Source of the DNA: an uncultured Butyricicoccus sp.
GTDB lineage: Bacteria > Bacillota > Clostridia > Oscillospirales > Butyricicoccaceae
Length of the DNA: 40,562 nucleotides
Direction: 5' to 3'
Assembly: GCA_900547195.1 (NCBI GenBank)
Contig: URFQ01000013.1
Coordinates: 1-40,562 of the forward strand
Part shown: positions 8,980 to 17,264 of the stretch, in pieces
How positions within the stretch are numbered: position 1 is the stretch's first letter
Layout of the letters: each line of letters begins with the position of its first letter
Translations under genes and position numbers: made by a program
Notes under the pieces: model-generated
Databases searched by the model: none
Seen by the model: only the letters and a program-made list of their open reading frames with translations
Told to the model about the DNA's origin: nothing

Positions 8980-9642
8980 TTGAACTATCATCTAACGTTA
9001 TTTTTGGAGGTCATTGCCCGATTGCTGTTGGCCATGTGTATCGGTGGCGGGGTTGGTTGGGAGCGTGCGCGGTCACATCACCCAGCTGGGATGCGGACAC
9101 ATATGCTGGTAACGATTGGGGCTGCGATTGTGATGCTGCTAGGCAGCCAAACCACTGGAGAATTCGCAGGAACGGCGAACTCGGACCCAGCACGCCTGGG
9201 GGCTCAGGTGATTTCGGGGATTGGTTTCCTTGGCGCGGGCACAATAATGAAGGAAGGCCGTTCCATACGCGGCTTGACAACAGCTGCAACCCTTTGGGTT
9301 TCCGCATGTTTGGGGCTTGCAATTGGTGCTGGTCAGTACATCGTCTCTTTGGGGGGATTTTTTGTCGCCATGTTGACGCTGCGACTATTTAAATTTCCTC
9401 GTTTTGAGATTTCTTTTCTTTGTAGCACAGGTATGGATCACTTTCAGTTGGTTTGCCGGACATTAGAGTTTGAGTCGGTGAATATCAGCAACTTCACTAG
9501 CCGGAGCACTGGCGAAGGACAAATTTGTGTGCGATTCGAATTGTATCTGGGATGGCAAAAACGCTGTCTGGGGACTGCTGATATACTGCGACGATTATCG
9601 GATATTCCCGGCGTCTCCGGTATAGAAATCAATACTTTATAA
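8980..9642 (+). CDS. MgtC/SapB-family membrane protein
   Basis: This 220-residue membrane protein starts at TTG 8980, eight bases after a GAGGAGG site; GTG 8959 is an alternative without a good site. The first about 140 residues form four or five membrane helices with the MgtC signature: GGGVGWERARSHHPAG, RTHMLVTIGAA, and the GIGFLGAGTIMKEG segment followed by LTTAATLWVSACLG. The C-terminal soluble part resembles the ACT-like tail of longer MgtC relatives. In pathogens MgtC affects growth at low magnesium and F-type ATPase activity; the role here is unknown. It lies alone at the end of the AT-rich block. Confidence 0.88.
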   Translation: MNYHLTLFLEVIARLLLAMCIGGGVGWERARSHHPAGMRTHMLVTIGAAIVMLLGSQTTGEFAGTANSDPARLGAQVISGIGFLGAGTIMKEGRSIRGLTTAATLWVSACLGLAIGAGQYIVSLGGFFVAMLTLRLFKFPRFEISFLCSTGMDHFQLVCRTLEFESVNISNFTSRSTGEGQICVRFELYLGWQKRCLGTADILRRLSDIPGVSGIEINTL

Positions 9643-9835
9643 AATATGCCGCTTTAGCCTTTCCTGCAGCGGAAGCCGTGGTCGCCGGCTCCGCCTGCAA
9701 GACCCCCATATCTGTAAATTTGCTGCGTTATATCAAACTGTGCTTGACGATTGGGCAGAAAAAAGGAACGCCCTCGATCATAATAACCGGGGGCAAGGAA
9801 GGAAATGGAGAAATGGAGCGGAATAGAAAATGGAC

Positions 9836-10651
9836 TTATGCCTGTGCCGCGGTACGGGCGTTGTCGCGCGCATCCTGTTCTGCGGCCAATTTCTGGCCGC
9901 AGGGCGTGATGCACAGGCCGCCGCGGCAAGTACAGCGCAGCTCGCTCGGGAGCTGACGGCCTACACGGAAGAGGGTTTCCGCCGTCTGGTCCAGCGGAAT
10001 GAGCGGGTCAAAACCGCCCATGATCATATTTGCCGAAACAACGGCATTTGCTGCGGACATCGCATTGCGGTTGATGCAGGGAATCTGCACAAGACCGGCG
10101 ACCGGGTCGCAGATTGTGCCCAGGATGTTCTGAACCGCGCAGGAAGCCGCCTGACAGCACTGTTCAGGCGTACCGCCCATCAGATAAACCAGACCGCCCG
10201 CAGCCATGCCGGAAGCCGCGCCGGGCTCAACCTGGCAGCCGTATAACTCTGCCGAATAGTTGCAATCCTTACTCATCACGATACCGATGATGGCAGTGAC
10301 GAGCATCGCTTTGATCTTTTCATCCATGGAAAGACCAAGATGGTTTGCAACGCCGAGGACGGCGCCGGGAAAGATGCCTGCCGAGCCGCCGGTAGGCGCG
10401 CAGAGGACAACGCCCATTGCGCTGCTGTATTCCATGGTCGCCATGGCCCACGGAACCGCGCTGTTCATCACGCCCATATCCAGTGCGCGGCGATCTTTTT
10501 TCACATAGGATTCGACCTTGCCGGCAGTCGGAGAAATGATGCCCGCCATGTCAATATCGCTTTTTAGCGCTTCGATGGCGCTGTGTTCCATGGTCTCGAC
10601 GACATACTGCATGTAATCGAATACCTGCTTCTGCGTCCAGCGGTAAAACAT
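9836..10651 (-). CDS. sdaAA: L-serine dehydratase, iron-sulfur type, alpha chain; 5' end missing
   Basis: Iron-sulfur L-serine ammonia-lyases convert L-serine to pyruvate and ammonia. Seen here are the APTGGSAGIFPG motif, GCQVEPGAASGMAAG, and ICDPVAGLVQIPC. The cysteines in GCQ, CDPV and IPC are the positions that bind the 4Fe-4S cluster in this family. The C-terminal end looks complete. The first possible start is ATG 10651 (271 residues), but family members such as B. subtilis SdaAA carry about 35 more N-terminal residues before the helix matching QKQVFDYMQYVVETM. Directly upstream, the frame runs into the antisense of the BCCT transporter with no promoter or normal ribosome site. I infer a 5' truncation at a deletion or rearrangement junction near 10652. 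A real, shortened gene from 10651 cannot be excluded. Confidence 0.8.
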   Translation of the reverse strand: MFYRWTQKQVFDYMQYVVETMEHSAIEALKSDIDMAGIISPTAGKVESYVKKDRRALDMGVMNSAVPWAMATMEYSSAMGVVLCAPTGGSAGIFPGAVLGVANHLGLSMDEKIKAMLVTAIIGIVMSKDCNYSAELYGCQVEPGAASGMAAGGLVYLMGGTPEQCCQAASCAVQNILGTICDPVAGLVQIPCINRNAMSAANAVVSANMIMGGFDPLIPLDQTAETLFRVGRQLPSELRCTCRGGLCITPCGQKLAAEQDARDNARTAAQA

Positions 10652-12289
10652 ACCCCAAAGGACTACACCATACGATGGAATGTTTCGATTTTCCCGATCG
10701 CGTTCTTTCTGATCATCTTGATCGCGGGCATTGCCGTACCGGATCAGTTTAAGACCGTCCTTGATAAGGGCGTTATGCTGATCATAAAAGATTTCGGCTG
10801 GTTCATCAGTTTGTGTACGCTGTTTTTCGTGGAGTTTTGTTTGCTGGTCATGCTGATGCCGATCGGGAAGATCCGCCTGGGCGGCCCCAACGCGCGTCCA
10901 GCGCTGAGCGCCTTTGAGTATTTTGCACTTTCGCTTTGCGAAGTCATGGCGACCGGCTTCATCCTGTGGCCGACCGCCGAGATGGTGGAATACACCGCGC
11001 GTCCGCCCTGCGCGTTCGGCGTCGAGCCGGGCAGCTATGAAGCCATTATCGATGCCCTGAATTTCGAATCGCTCCACTGGGCATTCACTCCGTATACGCT
11101 GTATACCGCGTTCGGCGTCGTCGCCGCTTATGCTTACTATAACCTGCGCAAGCCCTACACAGCAAGCTCGGCGCTGTATCCGCTGTGCGGCGAACGTCTG
11201 GGCGGCCGCGGTAAGACGATTATTGACGTCATCTGCCTGTTCTCCATCATCGGCGGCGTAGCCGGTTCTATGGGTTATGGCCTGCTCCAGCTTGGCAGCG
11301 GCCTGGAATACCTCTTCGGCGTGAAAACCGGGCTGACGTCCTGGATCGTCATTTCCATTGTCATTACAATAATCTACACCGGCACCAGCGTATCCGGTCT
11401 GAAGAACGGTATTGCGTGGCTGTCCGAAAAGAACACCTACCTGTTTTTCTTTTTCCTCGCGTTTGTGGTGCTGTGCGGCCCACGCAGCTTCATGTTCAAC
11501 CTCACCAGTGAAGCGGTCGGTACCTTTATCCGCGACTACATCCCCATGCTGACCGTGCAGGACTTTATGCCGAACAGCGACCTGTGGCCGCAGTGGTGGA
11601 ACAACATCTGGTGGCTGGACTGGATTGCCTTCGCGCCCATGACCGGTCTGTTTATGGCAACGCTCAGCAAGGGACGTACGTTGCGCGAGTTCGTTGTGGT
11701 CAACATGATCCTGCCGTCTTTGTTCGCAATGTTTTGGTTCGGTATGTTCGGCGGCTTTGCTGCGCACACCCAGTTTGTTATGGGCGAGGATCTGCTGGCG
11801 GTGCTCACCGCACACGACCATTCCTACATGCAGCTCTTTACCATGAGCTACCTGCCGCTCGATAAAATCATGAAGCCTCTGCTTCTGCTGACCCAGCTCA
11901 TCTCGTTTGTCACGCTGGCAAACTCCATGACCTCCACGGTCTCCATGATGTGCATCAAACCGGGCAAGGAATATACCTCCGACGAAGCGCCGATGAGGAT
12001 CAAGATTTTCTGGGGCGTCATGATGGCAGCCATTGCAGTTCTGTTTCTGTGGAGCGGCGGCCTGGACGGCGCGAAGTCGGTCAAGGCAATCACCGGCTTC
12101 CCGGTATTCATTTTGGAGCTCGCAGCAGTCATTGGTTTCATCCTGTTTTTTGCCAAGGGCAAGGCTCCTGAGAAGAAACGGTATGTTGTACAGTACGATT
12201 ATGGGAACATCGACGAGGCGACGGGCGAGGTTGGCGAATATATCATGCCTGTCGCGAAGAACAAAGAGGGAAAGGCGGCCAGATCATGA
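10583..12289 (+). CDS. BCCT-family betaine/carnitine/choline transporter; natural start lost
   Basis: A twelve-helix BCCT transporter, importing or exchanging quaternary amines such as glycine betaine, carnitine or choline. Homology begins at KDYTIRWNVSIFPIAFF (about 10658) and runs to the end. It includes the RPALSAFEYFALSLC region and the tryptophan-rich WPQWWNNIWWLDWIAFAPMTG helix that corresponds to the substrate-binding aromatic segment. The only in-frame start is ATG 10583, and its first 24 codons are antisense to the serine dehydratase gene, so they are not natural BCCT sequence. No start lies between 10583 and the homologous part. The junction near 10652-10655 therefore seems to have removed the proper 5' end and promoter. 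The 3' end overlaps the MttB-like gene as ATGA. Confidence 0.87.
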   Translation: MFHGLDDILHVIEYLLLRPAVKHTPKDYTIRWNVSIFPIAFFLIILIAGIAVPDQFKTVLDKGVMLIIKDFGWFISLCTLFFVEFCLLVMLMPIGKIRLGGPNARPALSAFEYFALSLCEVMATGFILWPTAEMVEYTARPPCAFGVEPGSYEAIIDALNFESLHWAFTPYTLYTAFGVVAAYAYYNLRKPYTASSALYPLCGERLGGRGKTIIDVICLFSIIGGVAGSMGYGLLQLGSGLEYLFGVKTGLTSWIVISIVITIIYTGTSVSGLKNGIAWLSEKNTYLFFFFLAFVVLCGPRSFMFNLTSEAVGTFIRDYIPMLTVQDFMPNSDLWPQWWNNIWWLDWIAFAPMTGLFMATLSKGRTLREFVVVNMILPSLFAMFWFGMFGGFAAHTQFVMGEDLLAVLTAHDHSYMQLFTMSYLPLDKIMKPLLLLTQLISFVTLANSMTSTVSMMCIKPGKEYTSDEAPMRIKIFWGVMMAAIAVLFLWSGGLDGAKSVKAITGFPVFILELAAVIGFILFFAKGKAPEKKRYVVQYDYGNIDEATGEVGEYIMPVAKNKEGKAARS

Positions 12290-13491
12290 AAATACGCAAC
12301 GATTTATATAACGCAGAAGATATCGAAAAAATCCACGCAGCGTCGGTAACGCTGCTGCGCGACAAGGGCGTGCATATGCCCTGCGAAAGGGCGCTGGAGA
12401 TTTTCCGCAAGGCCGGCGCGCGGGTCGGGGGCGAGGTCGTATACATCGAAGAGGACGTGCTGAATAAGGCGCTCAGCCACTGCCCGTCCAGGTTCCTGAT
12501 GCGTGCCCGCAAGTCCGAGCACGATTTCGAAATCGGCGGCGGCAAGCCCTGCTTCTGTCTGCCGAATGGGCCGGTGTTTGTCAAAAAGGGCGAGGAATAC
12601 TGGTCCTCGCAGGCGCAGGACGTCATCAACTTCATGAAACTGTCCGAAAACAGCCCGACGATCAATATGGTCCCCCCGTGGGTGACGACCGCGAACGACG
12701 TCGATACCGCCAAGCAGCTTGCCTATCAGCTCGCGGTCACGCTCAAGTATTCCACCAAGCCGATTCTGGGCCTGACGGCCGGCTACGAGAAATCCAAGTT
12801 TTCAATCCAGCTGGTGCGCGACTTCTATAATATCCACGAGGATGGGCAGTACGTATGCCTTGGCCTAATCAGCCCAATCTCCCCGCTTTCCTATGACGAC
12901 CGCATGCTGGAAGCCATTGTCGCATATGCAGAAGAGAATCAGCCCCTGTTTTTTTCGAGCGCGGTGCTGCCGGGCGCGACCGGCCCGGTGCCCCTCGCCG
13001 GTGCGCTGTGCGACTCCAAGCTGGTGGATGCACAGGCCGGCATTGAGGCGACTATGGTCATGCTGCCTACGCTGCTGGCCGGTACTGACTTTATCCTCCA
13101 TGGCGCGGGTATTCTGGATTCCTACAACATCATCAGCTATGAGAAGTTTCTGATGGATGAGGAAATGACGCAGATGTGCCTGTATATGAAGGAAGGCGTC
13201 GCCGTAGACGAGGAAACTCTTGCGCTGGACGCCATAATGGAAGTCGAGCATGGCGGGCAGTACCTCATGGAAGACCACACGTTTGATAACATGCACACAG
13301 CGCTCTATCATCCAAAGTATCTCGAAAAGGGTTACTATGCGGCATGGCGTGACGCGGGCAGTCATACGGCAGCCCAAAATGCAGTTGCGGCGGTCGATAA
13401 GCGTTTGGCGGCTTATCAGGAAACTCCACTTACCGCAGAGCAGGAAGCAATGCTTGCCCCCTACCTGAACGTATCCCCCGGAAGCATATAA
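12286..13491 (+). CDS. MttB-family (non-pyrrolysine) methyltransferase with internal deletion
   Basis: This belongs to the trimethylamine methyltransferase family. Non-pyrrolysine members demethylate glycine betaine, proline betaine, carnitine or related compounds, passing the methyl group to a corrinoid protein and then to folate. The product is 401 residues, against about 470 usually. The N-terminal part reads normally up to PGATGPVPLAGA (residue 242), then jumps directly to LCDSKLVDAQAG. In relatives about 65-70 residues lie between these two motifs, including the YG...DMRTG barrel strands near the catalytic position. The reading frame is kept and there is no in-frame stop. The gene is coupled to the BCCT transporter by an ATGA overlap. 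No corrinoid protein or MtgA-type partner is in the window. Activity is doubtful. Confidence 0.88.
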   Translation: MKIRNDLYNAEDIEKIHAASVTLLRDKGVHMPCERALEIFRKAGARVGGEVVYIEEDVLNKALSHCPSRFLMRARKSEHDFEIGGGKPCFCLPNGPVFVKKGEEYWSSQAQDVINFMKLSENSPTINMVPPWVTTANDVDTAKQLAYQLAVTLKYSTKPILGLTAGYEKSKFSIQLVRDFYNIHEDGQYVCLGLISPISPLSYDDRMLEAIVAYAEENQPLFFSSAVLPGATGPVPLAGALCDSKLVDAQAGIEATMVMLPTLLAGTDFILHGAGILDSYNIISYEKFLMDEEMTQMCLYMKEGVAVDEETLALDAIMEVEHGGQYLMEDHTFDNMHTALYHPKYLEKGYYAAWRDAGSHTAAQNAVAAVDKRLAAYQETPLTAEQEAMLAPYLNVSPGSI

Positions 13492-13517
13492 ACTTCAATG
13501 AGAAGCAACCACCCAAA

Positions 13518-13552
13518 AGCCGGCCTGCGCATCAAGCGCAGGCCGGCTTTTT
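13518..13552. terminator. Bidirectional terminator between mttB-like gene and spoVFB
   Basis: A perfect 13-bp GC-rich stem (13518-13530 with 13536-13548) with a 5-base loop, A-run on the left and T-run on the right. It can serve both convergent transcripts. Confidence 0.93.
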
Positions 13553-13563
13553 CCGGGGAATCG

Positions 13564-14151
13564 TCATGAGGGGGCAAACAGGATCGGCTGGAGCTGCTCG
13601 CCGCGCAGGGCGGCTTCGACCGTCTGCGGAATGCGCTCCATGTCTGCAACCAGCGAACGCGGCTTGGCAAGCGGCGCATCCTGTCCAAACGGCACGAAAT
13701 AGTAATGCCGCCGGTTGAGCAGTGCGCCGATGTTGGACGCGGAGCCGGAAAGCCCATCGTTTGTCGATACGGCGAGCACAACCGGGCGGTCGCGGCGCAG
13801 GTGGCTTTTCGCTGCCATGGTCACTGGGGTGTCGATCACGGAATGGGTGAGTTTTGCAAGCGTGTTTCCTGTGCACGGCGCGATGACGAGCACATCCAGC
13901 AGCCCCTTGGGGCCGATCGGTTCCGCGGCCTGAATGGTGTCAATGACCGGCTGCCCGGCGATCGCTTCCAGACGTGCACGTACCTCTGCCGCAGAACCAA
14001 ACCGGGTATCCATCTGGGCGGCATTGTACGATAAGATGGGCGTGATTTTGTAGCGGCCGGATTGTCCAAGGCCCTCGAGCACGGACAGCACGCGCGCAAA
14101 GGTGCAGAAGGAGCCGGTCAGGGCAAAGCCAAGGCGGATGGGTTCAGTCAT
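13564..14151 (-). CDS. spoVFB: Dipicolinate synthase subunit B
   Basis: Subunit B of the enzyme that turns dihydroxy-tetrahydrodipicolinate into dipicolinic acid, the calcium chelator of the spore core; it acts in the mother cell. The 195-residue product has the flavoprotein-like fold of the family: LGFALTGSFCTFARVL at the N-terminus, the ITPILSYNAA segment, LVIAPCTGNTLAKL, MAAKSHLRRDRPVVLAVSTNDGL and a C-terminal IGALLNRRHYYFVPFGQD. The start ATG 14151 has a GGAGGAGG ribosome site and overlaps the spoVFA stop by four bases (ATGA), the usual two-subunit operon. The gene looks intact, but its partner spoVFA is broken by inserted recombinase elements, so dipicolinate synthase can only form if these are removed or spoVFA exists elsewhere. 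Confidence 0.95.
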   Translation of the reverse strand: MTEPIRLGFALTGSFCTFARVLSVLEGLGQSGRYKITPILSYNAAQMDTRFGSAAEVRARLEAIAGQPVIDTIQAAEPIGPKGLLDVLVIAPCTGNTLAKLTHSVIDTPVTMAAKSHLRRDRPVVLAVSTNDGLSGSASNIGALLNRRHYYFVPFGQDAPLAKPRSLVADMERIPQTVEAALRGEQLQPILFAPS

Positions 14152-14297
14152 AGGATTTCCTCCTCCTGTAAAATAGCGTACACCGTATCGCGGATGGCGC
14201 GCGCCGCGGAAACCGGCGCAACCTTGCCGGGTAGTGACAACGCCCAGACCGCGCGGCGCCCAAGCTGGCCCGCCGCCGTGAAATCCACCCCGGCGGG
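14148..14297 (-). pseudogene. spoVFA: C-terminal piece of spoVFA (dpaA), last 49 codons
   Basis: Reading the minus strand in the frame that overlaps spoVFB gives GVDFTAAGQLGRRAVWALSL, then PGKVAPVSAARAIRDT, then a short tail and stop. This is the recognisable end of dipicolinate synthase subunit A, where the ALSLPGKVAP motif is typical. There is no start codon or ribosome site for it, and upstream of the Pro-Ala-Gly codons (14289-14297) homology ends abruptly in non-spoVFA sequence. The matching preceding piece lies 5.05 kb away at 19339. The two pieces join in frame at the shared 15-bp sequence, so this may be an exon-like part of a gene restored by excision rather than a dead pseudogene. 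Confidence 0.88.
14283..14297. other. Left attachment-site core of element 1
   Basis: The plus strand reads ATCCACCCCGGCGGG. It matches 19333-19347 (ATCCGCCCCGCCGGG) at 13 of 15 positions. spoVFA homology lies to the left and element sequence to the right. The identical CCCCG block (14288-14292) is a candidate crossover region for the serine recombinase. Confidence 0.7.
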
Positions 14298-14371
14298 CGC
14301 GCCAAAGCAGCCGGAAATCCGGTATGGCGGACAGCCTTTCTATCATAGGATGTGGGGAAGGGGGCGATATC

Positions 14372-14479
14372 ATGAAACCGCTTGGGAAAGTGACCGAACG
14401 TTTTGAGGGGGAGGAACCCCTGCGGGAACTGCTGTTCCGGCTGGTGCTCGAACGTTTGCGGCAGGGAGGCAAACTGTGA
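14372..14479 (+). CDS. 35-residue ORF coupled to recombinase 1
   Basis: ATG 14372 follows a G-rich ribosome site (AAGGGGGCG). The 35-residue product is charged and helical, ending LVLERLRQGGKL. Its TGA overlaps the recombinase GTG by four bases, showing translational coupling. The equivalent position in element 2 also holds a small ORF. It could be a recombination directionality factor or a regulator of the recombinase; no homology is claimed. Confidence 0.55.
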   Translation: MKPLGKVTERFEGEEPLRELLFRLVLERLRQGGKL

Positions 14480-15945
14480 GCGCGCCGCGGGTTGGGCTGT
14501 ATCTGCGCCTGTCGCGCGAGGATGAAGGCGGACGTGAATCCCAAAGCATTGAAACGCAGCGCATGCTGCTTGCGCGCTTTCTGGATGCGCGCGGCTGGAA
14601 GGCGGAGGAAACGTATGTGGATGACGGCTGGAGCGGCGTCCGGTTTGACCGGCCGGCGTTCCAGCGGATGCTCCGCGACGTTGAGAGCGGGAGAATCGAC
14701 ACCGTTGTGACCAAGGATCTGTCCCGCCTGGGGCGCAATTATGCGCGCGTAGGCGAATTGCTGGAAGAGTATTTTCCAATGCATGGGGTGCGGGTGCTGT
14801 CGGCGAGCGAGGGATATGATTCGGGCGGGCCGGGCGGCATGGGAGACCTCGCGCCGTTTTTATCGGTATTCAACGACATGTACGCGCGCGACATTTCTCG
14901 GAAGGTGCGCGCCGCGCTTGACGCGCGCAAGCAGGAGGGAAAATTCATTGGGGCGCAGCCGCCGTTTGGCTACCAGCGCGATCCGCGGGATAAGAACAAG
15001 CTCGTTCCGGATCCGGATGCCGCGCCCGATGTCGGGCGGGTGTTCGCGGCTTATCTTGCATGCGGTTCGGCATCCGGTACCGCGAAAGCACTGACCGCGC
15101 AGGGGGTTCCCACTCCGTCCCGGCGGCGCGGGAAGACGTGCGGCAGCGGAGCGTGGAGCGCCCAGATGGTGCGCCGCATCCTGGAAAACCCGACGTATGC
15201 CGGGCATCTGACCCAGGGGCGCGTGCGTACGCTCAGTTATAAGGTGCGGCGGCGGGTCGCACTGCCGAAAGAAGAATGGGCGGTTGTGCGGGACACGCAC
15301 GCCCCTCTGGTTGACCAGCGGACCTTCGACCGGGTACAGGCCATGCTGCGCGTGCGCAGCTATCGTCCCACCGCGTCCGCACCGCATGTGTTGACCGGGC
15401 TGGCGTTCTGCGGGGACTGCGGCGCGCCGATGGCCCATGTGCGCGATGGCAGCCGAGTCTATCTGGTATGCAGCAGCTACCGCAAAGGCGGCGGCTGTAC
15501 CGCGCACCGCATCCGGGAAGATGCGGTGCTGGCGGCGGCGGCGGAACGACTGCGCCGGCTGGCACAGCTGGTTGCGATGGATGAGACCGCGCTGCTCGAC
15601 GCGCTTTCCGCGGGAGAAGAACGGGAAAGGCAGGCGCTGCGGCGCGCGCAGGAACGGGCGGACGGCTATGCGCGCGCGCTTGTGCGGCTGGCCGCCGAGG
15701 GAGACGAAGCGCTGACCGAGCAGGCGCGGACGCTCTGGCAGCAGGCGCGGGAGGAGGCTGAGCGTTTGCGGATACGGCCCGCGCAGCAGACGGAGGAAAT
15801 CCGGGCGCAGGCGGCGGACGTATTGCGTTTTGAACCGCTTGACCGTGCCGCCGCGCTGGAATTGCTCGCCCGCGTGCGTGTCTTTGAGGGGCGCGGGGTG
15901 GAGCTGACCTTTCGCTTTCAGCCGCCCGATGCAGGAAAACAGTGA
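14476..15945 (+). CDS. Large serine recombinase (element 1)
   Basis: A 489-residue large serine recombinase. The resolvase domain (about residues 4-150) has GLYLRLSRED with catalytic Ser13, the VTKDLSRLGRNYARVGELLE arginine motif and a long linking helix. The recombinase domain (about 160-270) includes IGAQPPFGYQRDP and NPTYAGHLTQGRV. A zinc ribbon follows (CGDCG, C312 and C315, with a later C...GGGC pair), then a coiled coil (about 370-450) and a short end. This is the domain order of integrases and excisionases of clostridial elements such as Tn4451 TnpX and of skin elements. GTG 14476 is the start, coupled to the small upstream ORF. It lies 180 bases from the left att core, as expected for an element's own integrase. 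Confidence 0.95.
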   Translation: MSAPRVGLYLRLSREDEGGRESQSIETQRMLLARFLDARGWKAEETYVDDGWSGVRFDRPAFQRMLRDVESGRIDTVVTKDLSRLGRNYARVGELLEEYFPMHGVRVLSASEGYDSGGPGGMGDLAPFLSVFNDMYARDISRKVRAALDARKQEGKFIGAQPPFGYQRDPRDKNKLVPDPDAAPDVGRVFAAYLACGSASGTAKALTAQGVPTPSRRRGKTCGSGAWSAQMVRRILENPTYAGHLTQGRVRTLSYKVRRRVALPKEEWAVVRDTHAPLVDQRTFDRVQAMLRVRSYRPTASAPHVLTGLAFCGDCGAPMAHVRDGSRVYLVCSSYRKGGGCTAHRIREDAVLAAAAERLRRLAQLVAMDETALLDALSAGEERERQALRRAQERADGYARALVRLAAEGDEALTEQARTLWQQAREEAERLRIRPAQQTEEIRAQAADVLRFEPLDRAAALELLARVRVFEGRGVELTFRFQPPDAGKQ

Positions 15946-16127
15946 AACTTATGCATGCGGCTTCCTTGAAATCGTGTTCGTTTTTCTTCACAGAGCGCGG
16001 GCGCAAAGCGGGAAACCGGACAGGAAACCGGAAAGAAGGCTGAAAAAGCTGCGGGGATGGACAAATGCCCGCCGTTGCGTACACAAACGGGACGGAGCAG
16101 AAGAAATACAGGAATTGCAGGGGTATC

Positions 16128-16156
16128 TTGCAGCACAAGCAAAAATCCTGTATAAT
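16128..16156 (+). promoter_or_regulatory. Promoter of the TRAP transporter genes
   Basis: TTGCAG at 16128-16133, a 17-base spacer, then TATAAT at 16151-16156, about 50 bases before the binding-protein start. It looks like a good vegetative promoter, so the cargo is probably expressed independently of recombinase and sporulation. Confidence 0.75.
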
Positions 16157-16206
16157 AGTATTCATAATCATGACGATACGGCAGTGAGCCATGAAAGGGG
16201 AATGAT

Positions 16207-17199
16207 ATGAAAAAGAAAATTGCATCCGTCCTGGCGCTGTGCATGGCAGGCGTTCTCACGATGACCGGCTGCCATCACGATGACAGCGAGCTGGTTCTGG
16301 CAACCGGCGGCGAGACGGGCACCTATTTTGCGGTCGGCAATGTGCTCGCAACCACGCTCAACCCGCTTTTGGAGAAGTCAAGCATCAAGGTGGTTGTGTC
16401 CGGCGGTTCGCAGGACGATATTCTGCGCATTGAGGTAGAGGAAGCGCAGCTCGGCACGGTGCAGAACGACGTCATGTCCTATGCCATGAACGGCACGGAT
16501 ACCTTCGATTATCTGGGGGCGTGCAGGAGTTTCCGCGCGGTTGCGGGGCTGTATGACGAGACCTGCCAGATTATTACCACCAACAAAAACATCCGGACGG
16601 TTGCCGACCTCAAAGGGAAAACGGTTTCCGTGGGCGACGCCGGTTCGGGCGTGGAATTCAACGCAAAGCAGATTCTGGAAGCCTACGGCCTGACGTTTGA
16701 CGACATCAAGGTGGTCAATTCCAGCTTTACCGATTCGGCGAGCAGCCTGAAAGACGGCAAGATCGACGCGGCGTTTATCACCGCGGGCGCGCCGACGGTT
16801 GCGGTGACCGACCTGTCCACGACAAACAAGATCAGCGTGGTTTCCGTGGATGACGAGCATGCGGACAAGCTGATTGAAAAATACCCGTTTTACAGCAAGA
16901 CCATCATCCCGGGCGGTACGTATACCGGCGTCGATCAGGATACGGCCACGGTTTCGGTGCGCGCGACGCTGATTGCGGCGGCCGACCTGCCGGACGACAT
17001 GGTGTATGAGCTGACGCGGGCGCTCTTTGAGAACAAGGATACCATGGCCGGCGCGCACGATAAGTTCAAGGAGCTGGATATCACGGAAGCCACGAAGCAT
17101 ATCGATGTGCCGTTCCATCCGGGCGCAAAGCAGTATTACGAGGAGCAGGGCGTCTGGCCTGCGGATGCAACCGCCGCCCCTGCGGAAACCGAATCATAA
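16207..17199 (+). CDS. TAXI-family TRAP transporter solute-binding lipoprotein
   Basis: A 330-residue binding protein with a lipoprotein signal peptide, whose lipobox LTMTGC places the lipidated cysteine at residue 22, so it is anchored outside the membrane. The mature part begins with LVLATGGETGTYFAVGN, the typical first strand of the TAXI (TRAP-associated extracytoplasmic) family. It contains LKGKTVSVGDAGSGVEFNA and FTDSASSLKDGKIDAAFITA. TAXI proteins are thought to bind glutamate or similar acids in some bacteria; the ligand here is unknown. It is followed after a hairpin by the fused TRAP permease. A good ribosome site (AAAGGGGA) precedes ATG 16207. It is carried inside the spoVFA element. 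Confidence 0.92.
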   Translation: MKKKIASVLALCMAGVLTMTGCHHDDSELVLATGGETGTYFAVGNVLATTLNPLLEKSSIKVVVSGGSQDDILRIEVEEAQLGTVQNDVMSYAMNGTDTFDYLGACRSFRAVAGLYDETCQIITTNKNIRTVADLKGKTVSVGDAGSGVEFNAKQILEAYGLTFDDIKVVNSSFTDSASSLKDGKIDAAFITAGAPTVAVTDLSTTNKISVVSVDDEHADKLIEKYPFYSKTIIPGGTYTGVDQDTATVSVRATLIAAADLPDDMVYELTRALFENKDTMAGAHDKFKELDITEATKHIDVPFHPGAKQYYEEQGVWPADATAAPAETES

Positions 17200-17211
17200 A
17201 ACCAGATCAGC

Positions 17212-17234
17212 GGGCAGCTGCAAAACGGCTGCCC
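17212..17234 (+). terminator. Hairpin between binding protein and permease
   Basis: A 7-bp stem (17212-17218 with 17228-17234) without a T-run. Such intercistronic hairpins usually stabilise the upstream mRNA so that more binding protein than permease is made. Confidence 0.5.
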
Positions 17235-17264
17235 CTGCATTTTCAGAAAAGGGAGGAATTCTAT

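Noticed and set aside
9654..9730. Minus-strand coding-like tail (ending DHGFRCRKG) just before the serine dehydratase end
   Set aside because: It looks like the end of some gene, but it is short, has no recognisable upstream part and runs antisense into dehydratase sequence. I could not support it as a remnant.
9836..11821. Very long minus-strand frame (661 codons) spanning serine dehydratase and the BCCT region
   Set aside because: Only the part up to 10651 resembles a protein. The rest is antisense of the BCCT gene, with low-complexity His/Gln/Arg-rich composition.
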